Assembly: GCF_900187015.1 (NCBI RefSeq)
Contig: NZ_LT906479.1
Span: forward strand, 2,418,001 to 2,482,000
From: Serratia ficaria
Lineage (GTDB): Bacteria > Pseudomonadota > Gammaproteobacteria > Enterobacterales > Enterobacteriaceae
DNA: 64,000 bases
Direction: 5' to 3'
Translations under genes and position numbers: made by a program
The notes under the pieces: generated by a model
Seen by the model: only the letters and a program-made list of their open reading frames with translations
Told to the model about the DNA's origin: nothing
Databases searched by the model: none
Shown: positions 27,091 through 34,638 of the stretch, one piece after another
Position numbering within the stretch: position 1 is the stretch's first letter
Layout: each line of letters starts with the position of its first letter

Positions 27091-27397
27091 TAGGCGTTTC
27101 CTTGCTGTCCCGTTCTTTTAGAAATGCCACGATCTTTTGTTCTATTTCCGTTTTGTCCGTCAGCCGGTTCAGAATAATGACGCGTTTCTTTTCTTCCTCG
27201 CTGGCGTCGGCGTTTAAAATATCCGCGAAGGTTTTTTGGGTGAGAATAATATCTGACTTAAAGGCGCCGGCCTCCGAGATCGTGGTGTGATCGATATCGG
27301 CATCTATCTCAAGCTTTTTCAGCACCGCTTTTGCGCTCATTTCGATAGCGAAGCTGGAGCCTAAGCCGCAGCCGCAAACACACAATATTTTAAGCAT
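27083..27397 (-). CDS. PTS EIIB component, UlaB/SgaB type
   Basis: This 104-residue EIIB passes phosphate from EIIA to the incoming sugar. The N-terminal phosphocysteine loop is ILCVCGCGLGSSFAIEM, with Cys8 (first of the CGCGLGSS block) the likely phosphorylation site; the rest follows the Rossmann-like EIIB pattern (DIDHTTISEAG, SDIILTQK, RVIILNRL). The ATG at 27397 follows GAGGAG. Gap to the PFK-like gene upstream is 11 bases and the gene overlaps EIIC by eight. Confidence 0.88.
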   Translation of the reverse strand: MLKILCVCGCGLGSSFAIEMSAKAVLKKLEIDADIDHTTISEAGAFKSDIILTQKTFADILNADASEEEKKRVIILNRLTDKTEIEQKIVAFLKERDSKETPNE

Positions 27398-27408
27398 GGG
27401 ACATCTCC

Positions 27409-28389
27409 TCAGATTATATTTAATTGCCTGGCGAGTTTGTAATGGTGTCCTTCGGTATTAACCAGGCGTTTTTGCATGCTGATTAAATCGATCGGAATAG
27501 GTTGATTGCTGGCGTTGATAATCACCGCCTTGTTCTTCATTCCGGAATTAATGCAGCGCACGACTTCGCTGGCCATGATTGTGCCCTGATAAATTTCTTC
27601 TCCAGTGGGATCGCCGTTACGCAGGCCGTAGCCGACGATGGTTTTGCGGATGCGCACGCCGATCTTCGGTTCCAGCCTGGCTATCATGGTGTCGATAGCG
27701 CCCTGAAAGCCGGGCGAGTATTCTTTGGTGTAGCCCTCGGAACAGAGGATGACGACGCTGTTTTGCTGTTCCAGCCGGCGCTTCACCTTGTCCGCCAGCG
27801 CCTGCAGCGGCTGTTGGCATTCGGGGATCAGCGCGAAGTCGGCGTTGGATTTGATGGCCGACTGCAGCGTCAGCTCACCGCAGTAGCCGCCCAGCAGCTC
27901 GACCATAAACACCCGGCCCGGCAGGGCGCGCCCGGTGTTCCGCAGCCTGGAGACCTCTTTGACGATCTGCTCGCAGGCGGTGGAAAAGCCGATGGTGTAG
28001 CAACTGCCGTAAACGTCGTTGTCGATGGTCATGCCCACGCCGAAGCAATTGACGCCGAATTCGCTGAGCGTATTCAGGAACTGCAGCGAGCCGTCGCCGC
28101 CGGCCATAATAAGCACGTCGACATGCAAGGTTTTAAGCTGTTTGGCGATGGTTTCATATTCAGCGGCCTGCAATTTTCGCTCGGTGCGCCCCGAAGAAAT
28201 AACCGGCATCGGCGAAATGGAAAAGTCAGCCAGATCGCGAAACGAAATGGAATGGTGCCGATTGGCTAAAAGTCCGGATATTCCACCATCGAATAAAACC
28301 ATCTCAGCCTGGGTCAGCTTGGCGAGCTGGAAAATAAAGTTGTTAATGCCGGTGACGTCGCCACCGCTTATTATCATGCCGAGCTTCAT
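27409..28389 (-). CDS. PfkA-family sugar-phosphate kinase with altered active site
   Basis: A 326-residue member of the PfkA family, first gene of the PTS operon. The ATP/Mg sites SGGDVTGIN (8-16) and MAGGDGS (96-101) are present; the Gly at position 100 favours ATP over pyrophosphate. The catalytic motif TIDND is at 121-125, but Met120 replaces the usual Gly/Lys before it. The E. coli PfkA segments MGRYCG and GHIQRGG appear here as LGGYCG and GYGLRNG, so residues equivalent to Arg171 and His249 are lost. It probably phosphorylates a ketose-phosphate other than fructose-6-phosphate. The ATG at 28389 follows GGGAG. Confidence 0.8.
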   Translation of the reverse strand: MKLGMIISGGDVTGINNFIFQLAKLTQAEMVLFDGGISGLLANRHHSISFRDLADFSISPMPVISSGRTERKLQAAEYETIAKQLKTLHVDVLIMAGGDGSLQFLNTLSEFGVNCFGVGMTIDNDVYGSCYTIGFSTACEQIVKEVSRLRNTGRALPGRVFMVELLGGYCGELTLQSAIKSNADFALIPECQQPLQALADKVKRRLEQQNSVVILCSEGYTKEYSPGFQGAIDTMIARLEPKIGVRIRKTIVGYGLRNGDPTGEEIYQGTIMASEVVRCINSGMKNKAVIINASNQPIPIDLISMQKRLVNTEGHHYKLARQLNII

Positions 28390-28761
28390 TCTGATTTCTC
28401 CCGCAATTTCCGTTGACGCCATTGTTATTTTTGGCATGGGCAAAATTTGCAGGCGACATCACAAAACAATCACAAAAATAGTTCCGCGCTGGCTTGACAG
28501 CCTCTGCGTCAGCCGCATTTAAGTGATGTCAGTCACATTTTAATCCGCGGTCGGGTAAATGAATGGAAACGGAATTTTTATTTAAATCATTGGGTTGAGC
28601 CAATCATTGGCTGAATGGCGCACGGGAAGGGAAAAATAATCCGGCGGCGACCGGTCGGGTGAAAGAATTGTGATATTACTCGCATTTTATCGCGGCTTAG
28701 CCGCTATGCAGCGCCGGATTGCGCCTGCGGCCCGCACGCGGGCGGCCCGGCAGGCGGCGCA
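28390..28761. promoter_or_regulatory. Promoter region of the PTS operon
   Basis: This 372-base gap between the DeoR gene and the PFK-like gene holds the operon promoter: a near-perfect CRP site (28522-28537) and, about 45 bases closer to the gene, a minus-strand TATTTT (28480-28475) that could be the -10, placing CRP near -61. Between 28553 and 28670 the sequence is AT-rich without further recognisable sites. The hairpin-rich segment at 28724-28756 probably ends the DeoR transcript. Confidence 0.5.
28522..28537. promoter_or_regulatory. CRP-binding site upstream of the PTS operon
   Basis: AGTGA-TGTCAG-TCACA matches the CRP consensus at nine of ten core positions and lies about 140 bases before the PFK-like start codon, consistent with catabolite-activated expression. 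Confidence 0.7.
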
Positions 28762-29517
28762 TCAGGCTTTCAGCACGCTAACGCCGGCCTGCAGCAGCGG
28801 CGCCGTCAGCGCGTCGTCGGTGGCGCGTTCGACGATGATGGTTTGCGCCAGGCTGATATCGCCAATCGCATACTGCGAGGCGGCGTTGAGCTTGGCGGCC
28901 GAGGCCAGCACCACGGTTTCCGCCGCCCGGGCCGCCAACGCGCGTTTGATATAGGCCTCTTCCAGATCGCCGGTGCTCAGTCCGGCGGTGGGATGCACCC
29001 CGGTAACGCCCATAAAGTAGATATCCGCGCGGATATGCGACATCGCCTCCACCGCGGCGGCGCCGACGCTGACGATCGAATGTTTGTACAACCGGCCGCC
29101 GATCAGGATCACCTCCACCGAGGGATGCTCAACCAACCCGACCGCCACGCTGGGGCTGTGGGTGACGATGGTGGCGTTCAGATTGGGCGGCAGCTGTTTC
29201 ACCAACTCGGCGGAAGTGGTGCCGCCGTCGATAATCACCACCTGACCGGGCAGGATCATCGCCGCGGCGGCCTTGGCTATCGCACGCTTGGCGCCGGACT
29301 CGAGCTTATTGCGTTCGGCGAAGCTGGCGATGGCGGAAGACACCGGCAGCGCGCCGCCGTGCACCCTTTGCAACAGGCCTTCGGCGTCCAGCTCGCGCAG
29401 ATCGCGCCGCAGGGTGTCTTCCGATAAGCCGAACATTTCGCTGAGCTGCTTGGCCAGCACCTGGCCGTCCTGAGCGAGTTTCTCCAGAATGATTTTTTTG
29501 CGCTGGCTGGTGAGCAT
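28762..29517 (-). CDS. DeoR/GlpR-family transcriptional regulator
   Basis: A 251-residue repressor-type protein. The N-terminal helix-turn-helix (about residues 6-57) has QRKKIILEKLAQDGQVLAKQLSEMF and the DeoR signature SEDTLRRDLRELDAEG; the C-terminal sugar-phosphate-sensing domain has IDGGTTSAEL and LIGGRLYKHSIVSVG. It faces nudK across 97 bases that carry three direct CACGAWA repeats, suggesting autoregulation and control of nudK. It is also the nearest regulator to the sugar PTS operon, but no copy of those repeats is visible in that promoter. Confidence 0.88.
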   Translation of the reverse strand: MLTSQRKKIILEKLAQDGQVLAKQLSEMFGLSEDTLRRDLRELDAEGLLQRVHGGALPVSSAIASFAERNKLESGAKRAIAKAAAAMILPGQVVIIDGGTTSAELVKQLPPNLNATIVTHSPSVAVGLVEHPSVEVILIGGRLYKHSIVSVGAAAVEAMSHIRADIYFMGVTGVHPTAGLSTGDLEEAYIKRALAARAAETVVLASAAKLNAASQYAIGDISLAQTIIVERATDDALTAPLLQAGVSVLKA

Positions 29518-29540
29518 GCGACGTCCTTAAATCTTGTTTG

Positions 29541-29578
29541 CACGAAATATCTTGATCATACACGAAATTGCACGATAG
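29541..29578 (+). promoter_or_regulatory. Direct repeats in the DeoR-nudK intergenic region
   Basis: CACGAAAT occurs at 29541 and 29561, and CACGATAG at 29571, so the repeats are spaced by 20 and 10 bases on one face of the helix. This is a typical layout for DeoR-family operators. Confidence 0.5.
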
Positions 29579-29614
29579 TATCAATTTCCTTTCCTGTATG
29601 ACGGAGTTGCATCA

Positions 29615-30211
29615 ATGATAGCCACCAAAGATCGGGTTCGCATTGTCGAAACCCGGGTGTTGTCCGACGACTGGTACCTGCTGAAAAAAACCACCTTCGA
29701 TTATCTGCGGCGCGACGGGGTCTGGCAGCGGCAAAGCCGCGAGACCTACGACCGCGGCGATGGCGCCGCTATTTTGCTGTTCAATCGCCAGGCGCAGACG
29801 GTGGTGCTGACCCGTCAGTTCCGCTTCCCGGCGTTCGTCAACGGCCACGACGGCATGCTGATCGAAGCCGCCGCCGGGCTGCTGGACAACGCCTCGCCGG
29901 AAGAACGCATCCGCGCCGAAGTGGAAGAGGAAACCGGCTATCGCGTGCAAAACGTGCAGAAGGTGTTCGAGGCTTACATGAGCCCCGGTTCGGTGACCGA
30001 AAAGCTGCACTTTTTCCTCGGCGAATACCGGGCCGCCGATCGGATTGACGGCGGCGGCGGGGTGGAGGCCGAGGGGGAAGATCTGGAGGTGCTGGAATTG
30101 CCGCTGGAGCAAGCGCTGCAGGCGATTCGGCGGGGGACCATCGTCGACGCCAAGACCATCATGCTGCTGCAGTATGTCGCCCTTAACCGCACCCTGGAGG
30201 AGACGCCATGA
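29615..30211 (+). CDS. nudK: Nudix hydrolase NudK (GDP-mannose pyrophosphatase)
   Basis: A 198-residue Nudix protein close to E. coli NudK (191), which splits GDP-mannose and similar nucleotide sugars. The Nudix box is GLLDNASPEERIRAEVEEET, with the metal-binding EVEEE core; flanking blocks VVLTRQFRFPAFVNG and YMSPGSVTEKLHFF match NudK. It begins a two-gene unit: its stop overlaps the start of the next gene by four bases (ATGA). The divergent DeoR regulator probably controls it. Confidence 0.88.
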   Translation: MIATKDRVRIVETRVLSDDWYLLKKTTFDYLRRDGVWQRQSRETYDRGDGAAILLFNRQAQTVVLTRQFRFPAFVNGHDGMLIEAAAGLLDNASPEERIRAEVEEETGYRVQNVQKVFEAYMSPGSVTEKLHFFLGEYRAADRIDGGGGVEAEGEDLEVLELPLEQALQAIRRGTIVDAKTIMLLQYVALNRTLEETP

Positions 30212-30576
30212 AAGCGCAACTGATCCTGATCGCCGGCCCTTATCGCAGCGGCACCGACGGCGATCCGCAACGCATCGCCGCCAATCTGCGGCGGCTGGAG
30301 CAGGCGGCGCTGCAGGTGTATCAGCGCGGCCATGTGCCGGTGATCGGCGAATGGCTGGCGCTGCCGCTGGCGGTCGCGGCCGGTTCGACCGAGCATGGCG
30401 ACGCTATCTGCCAAGAGTACCTTTATCCGGTGGCCCACCGGCTGATCGCCCAGTGCCAGGCGGTGTACCGCATCGAGGGCGCTTCCGCCGGCGCGGACAA
30501 GGACCTGCAGGTGGCCGACGAGTGGGGGTTGGCGGTGTATCGCCGCCTGGAGGAGATCCCGCAGGCGGTGCGGTAA
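30208..30576 (+). CDS. DUF4406 / nucleoside 2-deoxyribosyltransferase-like protein
   Basis: A 122-residue protein with the pattern LILIAGPYRSGT at the N-terminus and PVIGEWLALPL, EYLYPVAHRLIAQCQAVYRI and SAGADKDLQVADEWG further on. This is the compact Rossmann-like fold of nucleoside 2-deoxyribosyltransferase relatives (DUF4406). Coupling to nudK suggests nucleotide or nucleotide-sugar metabolism. The exact reaction is not known. Confidence 0.7.
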   Translation: MKAQLILIAGPYRSGTDGDPQRIAANLRRLEQAALQVYQRGHVPVIGEWLALPLAVAAGSTEHGDAICQEYLYPVAHRLIAQCQAVYRIEGASAGADKDLQVADEWGLAVYRRLEEIPQAVR

Positions 30577-30587
30577 AAACGGCGGGC

Positions 30588-31769
30588 TTAGGCGCCATCC
30601 CGAACAAACTGCAGGCCGGCAATCAGCTTGTCCATGCCGGCCTCCAGCTTGCTGCGCGGGCAGCCGACGTTGAGCCGCAAAAAACCGCGCCCCTCTTCGC
30701 CGTAGGTAAAGCCCGGCATGATGGCCACCTTTTCGCGCTCGATCAGCACCTGCTGCAGCGCCCGATCGTCAATCGCCAGCGGCCGCAGATCGATCCAGGC
30801 CAGGTAGGTGGCCTGCGGCGGCCGCCAGCCGAGCGTCGGGAAGGCCCGGCTCAGCCGCTCAGCGACGTAGCGCAGGTTGTCCTGCAGATAGTCGCGCAGC
30901 GCGTCCAGCCAGGGGGCGCCGTGACGATAGGCGGCGACATGCGCCGCCACCGCCAGCACCGCCGGCGAAGACAGCCCGTCGCGCGCCTTCAACTGCTGGA
31001 AATAGGCCTCGCGGCTGGCGTCGTCGCTGATAAAACCGTAGGCGCCGGTCAGCGCCGGAATATTGAAGCTTTTGGAACCGGAGGTCAGCAGCGCCCAGGG
31101 CGCGGCCGCCACCTGGCTCCACGGCGTGTGGCGATGCTCGCCCCAGACCATGTCCATATGGATCTCGTCGCTGATCACCCGCACCTCATGGCGTTCGCAC
31201 AGCTCGGCCATCTGCTGCAGCTCCTCGCGGCGCCACACTTTGCCGGTCGGGTTGTGCGGGCTGCACAGCAACAGAATTTTGGTCTGCGGCCGCGCCAGCA
31301 GCGCCTCCAGATGCGCCATATCGCAGCGCCAGTCGTCGCCGTCCTGGTGCAGCGGGCAGGACAGCAGCTGGCGCTGGTTGCCGAGGATCGCCTTGTAGAA
31401 GGCATCGTAGGCCGGGGTGTGGGTGACCACGAATTCACCCGGCGCCGACCATTGGCGGATCAGCTGCGCCGCCATGTAAATCACCGAGGGGCCGTACACC
31501 GCGCTCGCGGTATCGACAGCCGCCGTGAAGCGCTGCTGGTACCAGTGGCGCAGCGCGCCGAGGAAATCCTCGTGCTGCCAGCGGCTGTAACCCAACACCC
31601 CGTGCCGCAGGCGCTGTTGCAGCGCCTCGAGAATGCAGGGTGCGGTGGCGAAGTCCATGTCGGAGATGGTGAACGGCAGCAGATCGGCGCTGCCGAAGCG
31701 GTCGGCGATGTAATCCCATTGGGTGCACCAGGTGCCGTGCCGATCGACCGGGGTGGAAAAATCAAACAT
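30588..31769 (-). CDS. malY: MalY, PLP-dependent cystathionine beta-lyase / mal regulon modulator
   Basis: MalY is an aminotransferase-fold C-S lyase that in E. coli also represses the maltose activator MalT. The 393 residues match E. coli MalY (390). The PLP lysine lies in TSGSKSFNIPAL, the cofactor Asp in VISDEIHMDM, the tyrosine block in THTPAYDAFY and the C-terminal carboxylate-binding arginine in RLNVGCPRS. The start at 31769 overlaps the malX stop by eight bases, so malX-malY is one operon. Confidence 0.95.
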   Translation of the reverse strand: MFDFSTPVDRHGTWCTQWDYIADRFGSADLLPFTISDMDFATAPCILEALQQRLRHGVLGYSRWQHEDFLGALRHWYQQRFTAAVDTASAVYGPSVIYMAAQLIRQWSAPGEFVVTHTPAYDAFYKAILGNQRQLLSCPLHQDGDDWRCDMAHLEALLARPQTKILLLCSPHNPTGKVWRREELQQMAELCERHEVRVISDEIHMDMVWGEHRHTPWSQVAAAPWALLTSGSKSFNIPALTGAYGFISDDASREAYFQQLKARDGLSSPAVLAVAAHVAAYRHGAPWLDALRDYLQDNLRYVAERLSRAFPTLGWRPPQATYLAWIDLRPLAIDDRALQQVLIEREKVAIMPGFTYGEEGRGFLRLNVGCPRSKLEAGMDKLIAGLQFVRDGA

Positions 31770-33381
31770 GTGTCGCTCCCTGCAGTTCCGCGGCAGGTTG
31801 CGCCGCGGCTATCAGTGAGTCTAATTCATCCTTCACCGATTGCACCTGCGGGCCGATCACCACCTGCAGATTATGTTCGTTGAGGTGCACCACGCCGATG
31901 GCGCGGTTGGCCTTCAGCGCGGCGTCGTCCACCTTGCTCATGTCGTGGACCGACAGCCGCAGGCGGGTGATGCAGTTGTCCAGCGTCACGATATTGCCGC
32001 CGCCGCCCAGCGCCGCCAGGATCGCCGGCGCGTTGTAGCCGGATTTGCCGACGGCGCCCGGCGGCGCGCTTTGGCCGGCGGCGGTGTCGCTTTCGCGGCC
32101 CGGGGTTTTGATGTTGAAACGCCGGATGGCGAAGCGGAACAGCGTGTAGTAGCCGGCGAACCAGATGGCGGCCACCACCGGCACCAGATACCACTTGGTG
32201 GCGGTGCCGTGCAGAACGCCGAACACCACGAAGTCGATGATGTTGCCGTCGGTATTGCCGATGGTGACGCCCAGCAGCGCCATCAGGGTAAAGCCCAGAC
32301 CGGTGAGCAGCGCGTGGATCAGGTAGAGGAAGGGCGCGACGAACAGGAACAGGAACTCGATCGGTTCGGTGGTGCCGCCGACCACGCAGGCCACCACGCC
32401 GGAGATCAGCAGGCCCTTAATCTTGTGGCGGTTTTCCGGCCTGGCGCAGTGGTACATCGCCAGCGCCGCCCCCGGCAGGCCGCCGAGGAACGCCGGCATT
32501 TTGCCCTGCGACAGGAAGCGGGTGGCGCTTTCGGCGAAGCCGGCGGTGGTCGGGCAGGAAAGCTGCGCCTGGAAAATGGTCAGCGCGCCGCTGACGCTGT
32601 GGCCGCAAACGTCCAGCGTGCCGCCCGCTTCGGTAAAGCGGATCAGCGCCACCAGGATGTGCTGCAGGCCAAACGGCAGCAGCAGGCGCTCGCCGGTGCC
32701 GAACAGCATCGGGCCAAAGGCGCCGGCGCTGTTGATCACCCAGCCCAGGCCGGTGATGCCGGCGGCGAACCACGGCCAGATCAGCGGGATAGCCAGGCCG
32801 CACAGGCCCAGCACCAGGGTGGTGACGATCGGCACGAAGCGGGTGCCGCCGAAGAACGCCAGCGCGTCCGGCAGGCGAATGGTGTGGAAACGCTCATGCA
32901 GCTGATAAACGATGATGCCGACGATCACCGCGCCGAGGATGCCGGTGTCGATCGACTGGATGCCCAGGATATTTTGCACGTTGTTGGCCTTCAGCACCAA
33001 CGGGTCGGTGGTCGGCAGAATGCCGGCGGTGGTCAGATAAAAGTTGGTGGCCAGGTTCAGCACCGCAAAACCGACGAAGCCGGAGAAGGCGGCGACGCCC
33101 TTGTTCTCGCGCGCCATGCCCAGCGGGATGGCGATGGCGAACATCACCGGCAGGAAGCTGAAAGCGAAGGAGCCGATTTTGCTCATCCAGGTGAAGATCA
33201 GTTGGAAGATCGGGTGGCCGATAAACGGCAGCAGGCTGATGACGTCGCGGCTGCTCAGCGAGCTGCCGATCCCCAGCATGATGCCGCAGAACGACAGCAG
33301 GGCCACGGGCAGCATGAATGTCTTGCCCAGGCTCTGGAAAAACTCCCAGAGGGTGATTTTTTGTTTTTTAGACGCTGGCAT
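31762..33381 (-). CDS. malX: PTS maltose/glucose-type EIICB component MalX
   Basis: MalX is a glucose-family PTS permease of 539 residues (E. coli 530) with the EIIC membrane domain (about 1-430, blocks FMLPVALLSFCGIMLGIG and FGLQHILVALIRF) and a C-terminal EIIB domain whose phosphocysteine is in VTLDNCITRLRLSV. It needs EIIA-Glc from elsewhere. The natural substrate in E. coli is uncertain; it can carry glucose and maltose. The gene is divergent from malI and transcribed with malY; two MalI-type operators lie in the 225-base gap. Confidence 0.95.
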   Translation of the reverse strand: MPASKKQKITLWEFFQSLGKTFMLPVALLSFCGIMLGIGSSLSSRDVISLLPFIGHPIFQLIFTWMSKIGSFAFSFLPVMFAIAIPLGMARENKGVAAFSGFVGFAVLNLATNFYLTTAGILPTTDPLVLKANNVQNILGIQSIDTGILGAVIVGIIVYQLHERFHTIRLPDALAFFGGTRFVPIVTTLVLGLCGLAIPLIWPWFAAGITGLGWVINSAGAFGPMLFGTGERLLLPFGLQHILVALIRFTEAGGTLDVCGHSVSGALTIFQAQLSCPTTAGFAESATRFLSQGKMPAFLGGLPGAALAMYHCARPENRHKIKGLLISGVVACVVGGTTEPIEFLFLFVAPFLYLIHALLTGLGFTLMALLGVTIGNTDGNIIDFVVFGVLHGTATKWYLVPVVAAIWFAGYYTLFRFAIRRFNIKTPGRESDTAAGQSAPPGAVGKSGYNAPAILAALGGGGNIVTLDNCITRLRLSVHDMSKVDDAALKANRAIGVVHLNEHNLQVVIGPQVQSVKDELDSLIAAAQPAAELQGATHV

Positions 33382-33443
33382 AACCGACGGCTCCTGGCGA
33401 AAAGTCGTGCAAAAGTGAGGGATACCCTGTTAGGTAAAAATAA

Positions 33444-33459
33444 GATAAAACGTTTTACC
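33444..33459. promoter_or_regulatory. MalI operator, malX-proximal
   Basis: GATAAAACGTTTTACC contains the perfect palindrome TAAAACGTTTTA and is nearly identical to the E. coli MalI operator core. It lies 63 bases before the malX start codon. Confidence 0.8.
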
Positions 33460-33529
33460 TAGCAAAAATGCGCCGCGAATCACAATTCCGGCGCAGGATT
33501 TGCGGCGACAATGTCGGCGCCAGTAAATC

Positions 33530-33549
33530 GTTTTACTGGCCAAACAGGT
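33530..33549. promoter_or_regulatory. MalI operator, malI-proximal
   Basis: CCAGTAAA-TCGT-TTTACTGG is a palindrome with 8-base arms and a central CG as in LacI-family operators. It lies 58 bases before the malI start and should mediate autoregulation. Confidence 0.75.
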
Positions 33550-33606
33550 TCGGTATACCATGGGTTATCAAGGCGCAGTTTGCCCAGGATCGGGTTCGCA
33601 GAGGCT

Positions 33607-34638
33607 ATGACCATCAAAAAGATCACTATCACCGATGTCGCGCAACAGGCCGGCGTCTCGGTCACCACGGTTTCGCTGGTGCTGAGCGGCAAGGGACGCA
33701 TTTCACCGACCACGGTGGAACGGGTGAATCAGGCGATCGAAAGGCTGGGTTACGTGCGCAATCGCCAGGCGGCGACGCTGCGCGGCGGCGAATCGGGGGT
33801 GATCGGCCTGATCCTGCGCGACATTTGCGAGCCCTTTTACGCGGAAATGACCGCCGGGCTGAGCGAGGCGCTGGAGGCGCACGACAAGGTGCTGTTCCTG
33901 ACCCAGAGCGGGCGCGACGGCCAGGGGCTGATGCGCTGTTTCGACAGCCTGTTGGCGCACGGCGTCGACGGCATGGTGCTGGCGGGCGGCATCCGCTCGG
34001 CCGGCGGGCTGAAGGAGAAAGCCGCCGAGCAGGGGGTGCCGTTGGTGTGCGTGGCGCGCTCCAACGGCCTGGACGAAGTGGACGTCGTGCGCCCGGACAA
34101 CATGCAGGCGGCCAAAATGGCCACCGAATTCCTGATCAAGCGCGGCCACAGCCAGATTGCCTACCTCGGCGGCCAGAGCGATTCATTGACCCGCGCCGAA
34201 CGGCTCGGGGGATTTTGCGCCACGCTGTTGCAGTATGGTTTGCCGTTTCGCAGCGACTGGATCGTCGAATGCGACTGCCATCAGCGCCATGCGGCGGAAG
34301 CGGCGGAAAATCTGCTGCGTCAGCACCCGAACGTCAGCGCCATCGTGTGCCATAAAGCCTCGGTGGCGCTCGGCGCTTATTTCGGCATCGTGCGCAGCGG
34401 CCGCAGCATCGGCTCGGAGGGGGTCGACGCCTATTACGGCCAGCAGGTGGCGCTGATTGGCTTTGGCGACGTGCCGGAGGCCGAACTGACCGAACCGCCG
34501 CTGACCTTCGTTTCCAGCTCGGCGCGCGAAGTGGGGCGCAGCGCCGCCACCCGGTTGCTGCAGCGCATCGCCGACGCCGATTTGCCGCCGCAAAACGTCA
34601 TTTTGCCGCCGACGCTGATCCGGCGCGGCTCCGCTTAG
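33607..34638 (+). CDS. malI: LacI-family repressor MalI
   Basis: MalI represses malXY. The 343-residue protein (E. coli 342) begins with the LacI-type helix-turn-helix KKITITDVAQQAGVSVTTVS followed by the hinge and a periplasmic-binding-protein-like effector domain (VIGLILRDICEPFYAE, DGMVLAGGI, AYLGG). The ATG at 33607 starts right at the DNA-binding domain; an upstream in-frame start at 33511 would add 32 residues over the operator and is rejected. Its stop overlaps the convergent ampR gene by four bases. Confidence 0.95.
   Translation: MTIKKITITDVAQQAGVSVTTVSLVLSGKGRISPTTVERVNQAIERLGYVRNRQAATLRGGESGVIGLILRDICEPFYAEMTAGLSEALEAHDKVLFLTQSGRDGQGLMRCFDSLLAHGVDGMVLAGGIRSAGGLKEKAAEQGVPLVCVARSNGLDEVDVVRPDNMQAAKMATEFLIKRGHSQIAYLGGQSDSLTRAERLGGFCATLLQYGLPFRSDWIVECDCHQRHAAEAAENLLRQHPNVSAIVCHKASVALGAYFGIVRSGRSIGSEGVDAYYGQQVALIGFGDVPEAELTEPPLTFVSSSAREVGRSAATRLLQRIADADLPPQNVILPPTLIRRGSA

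Noticed and set aside
28352..28364. Second matS site GTGACGTCGCCAC
   Set aside because: One mismatch in an invariant position; not counted as a site, though noted under the matS finding.
31840..33462. 540-codon plus-strand frame antisense to malX
   Set aside because: Same low-complexity pattern, no domains; malX has a clear EIICB sequence.
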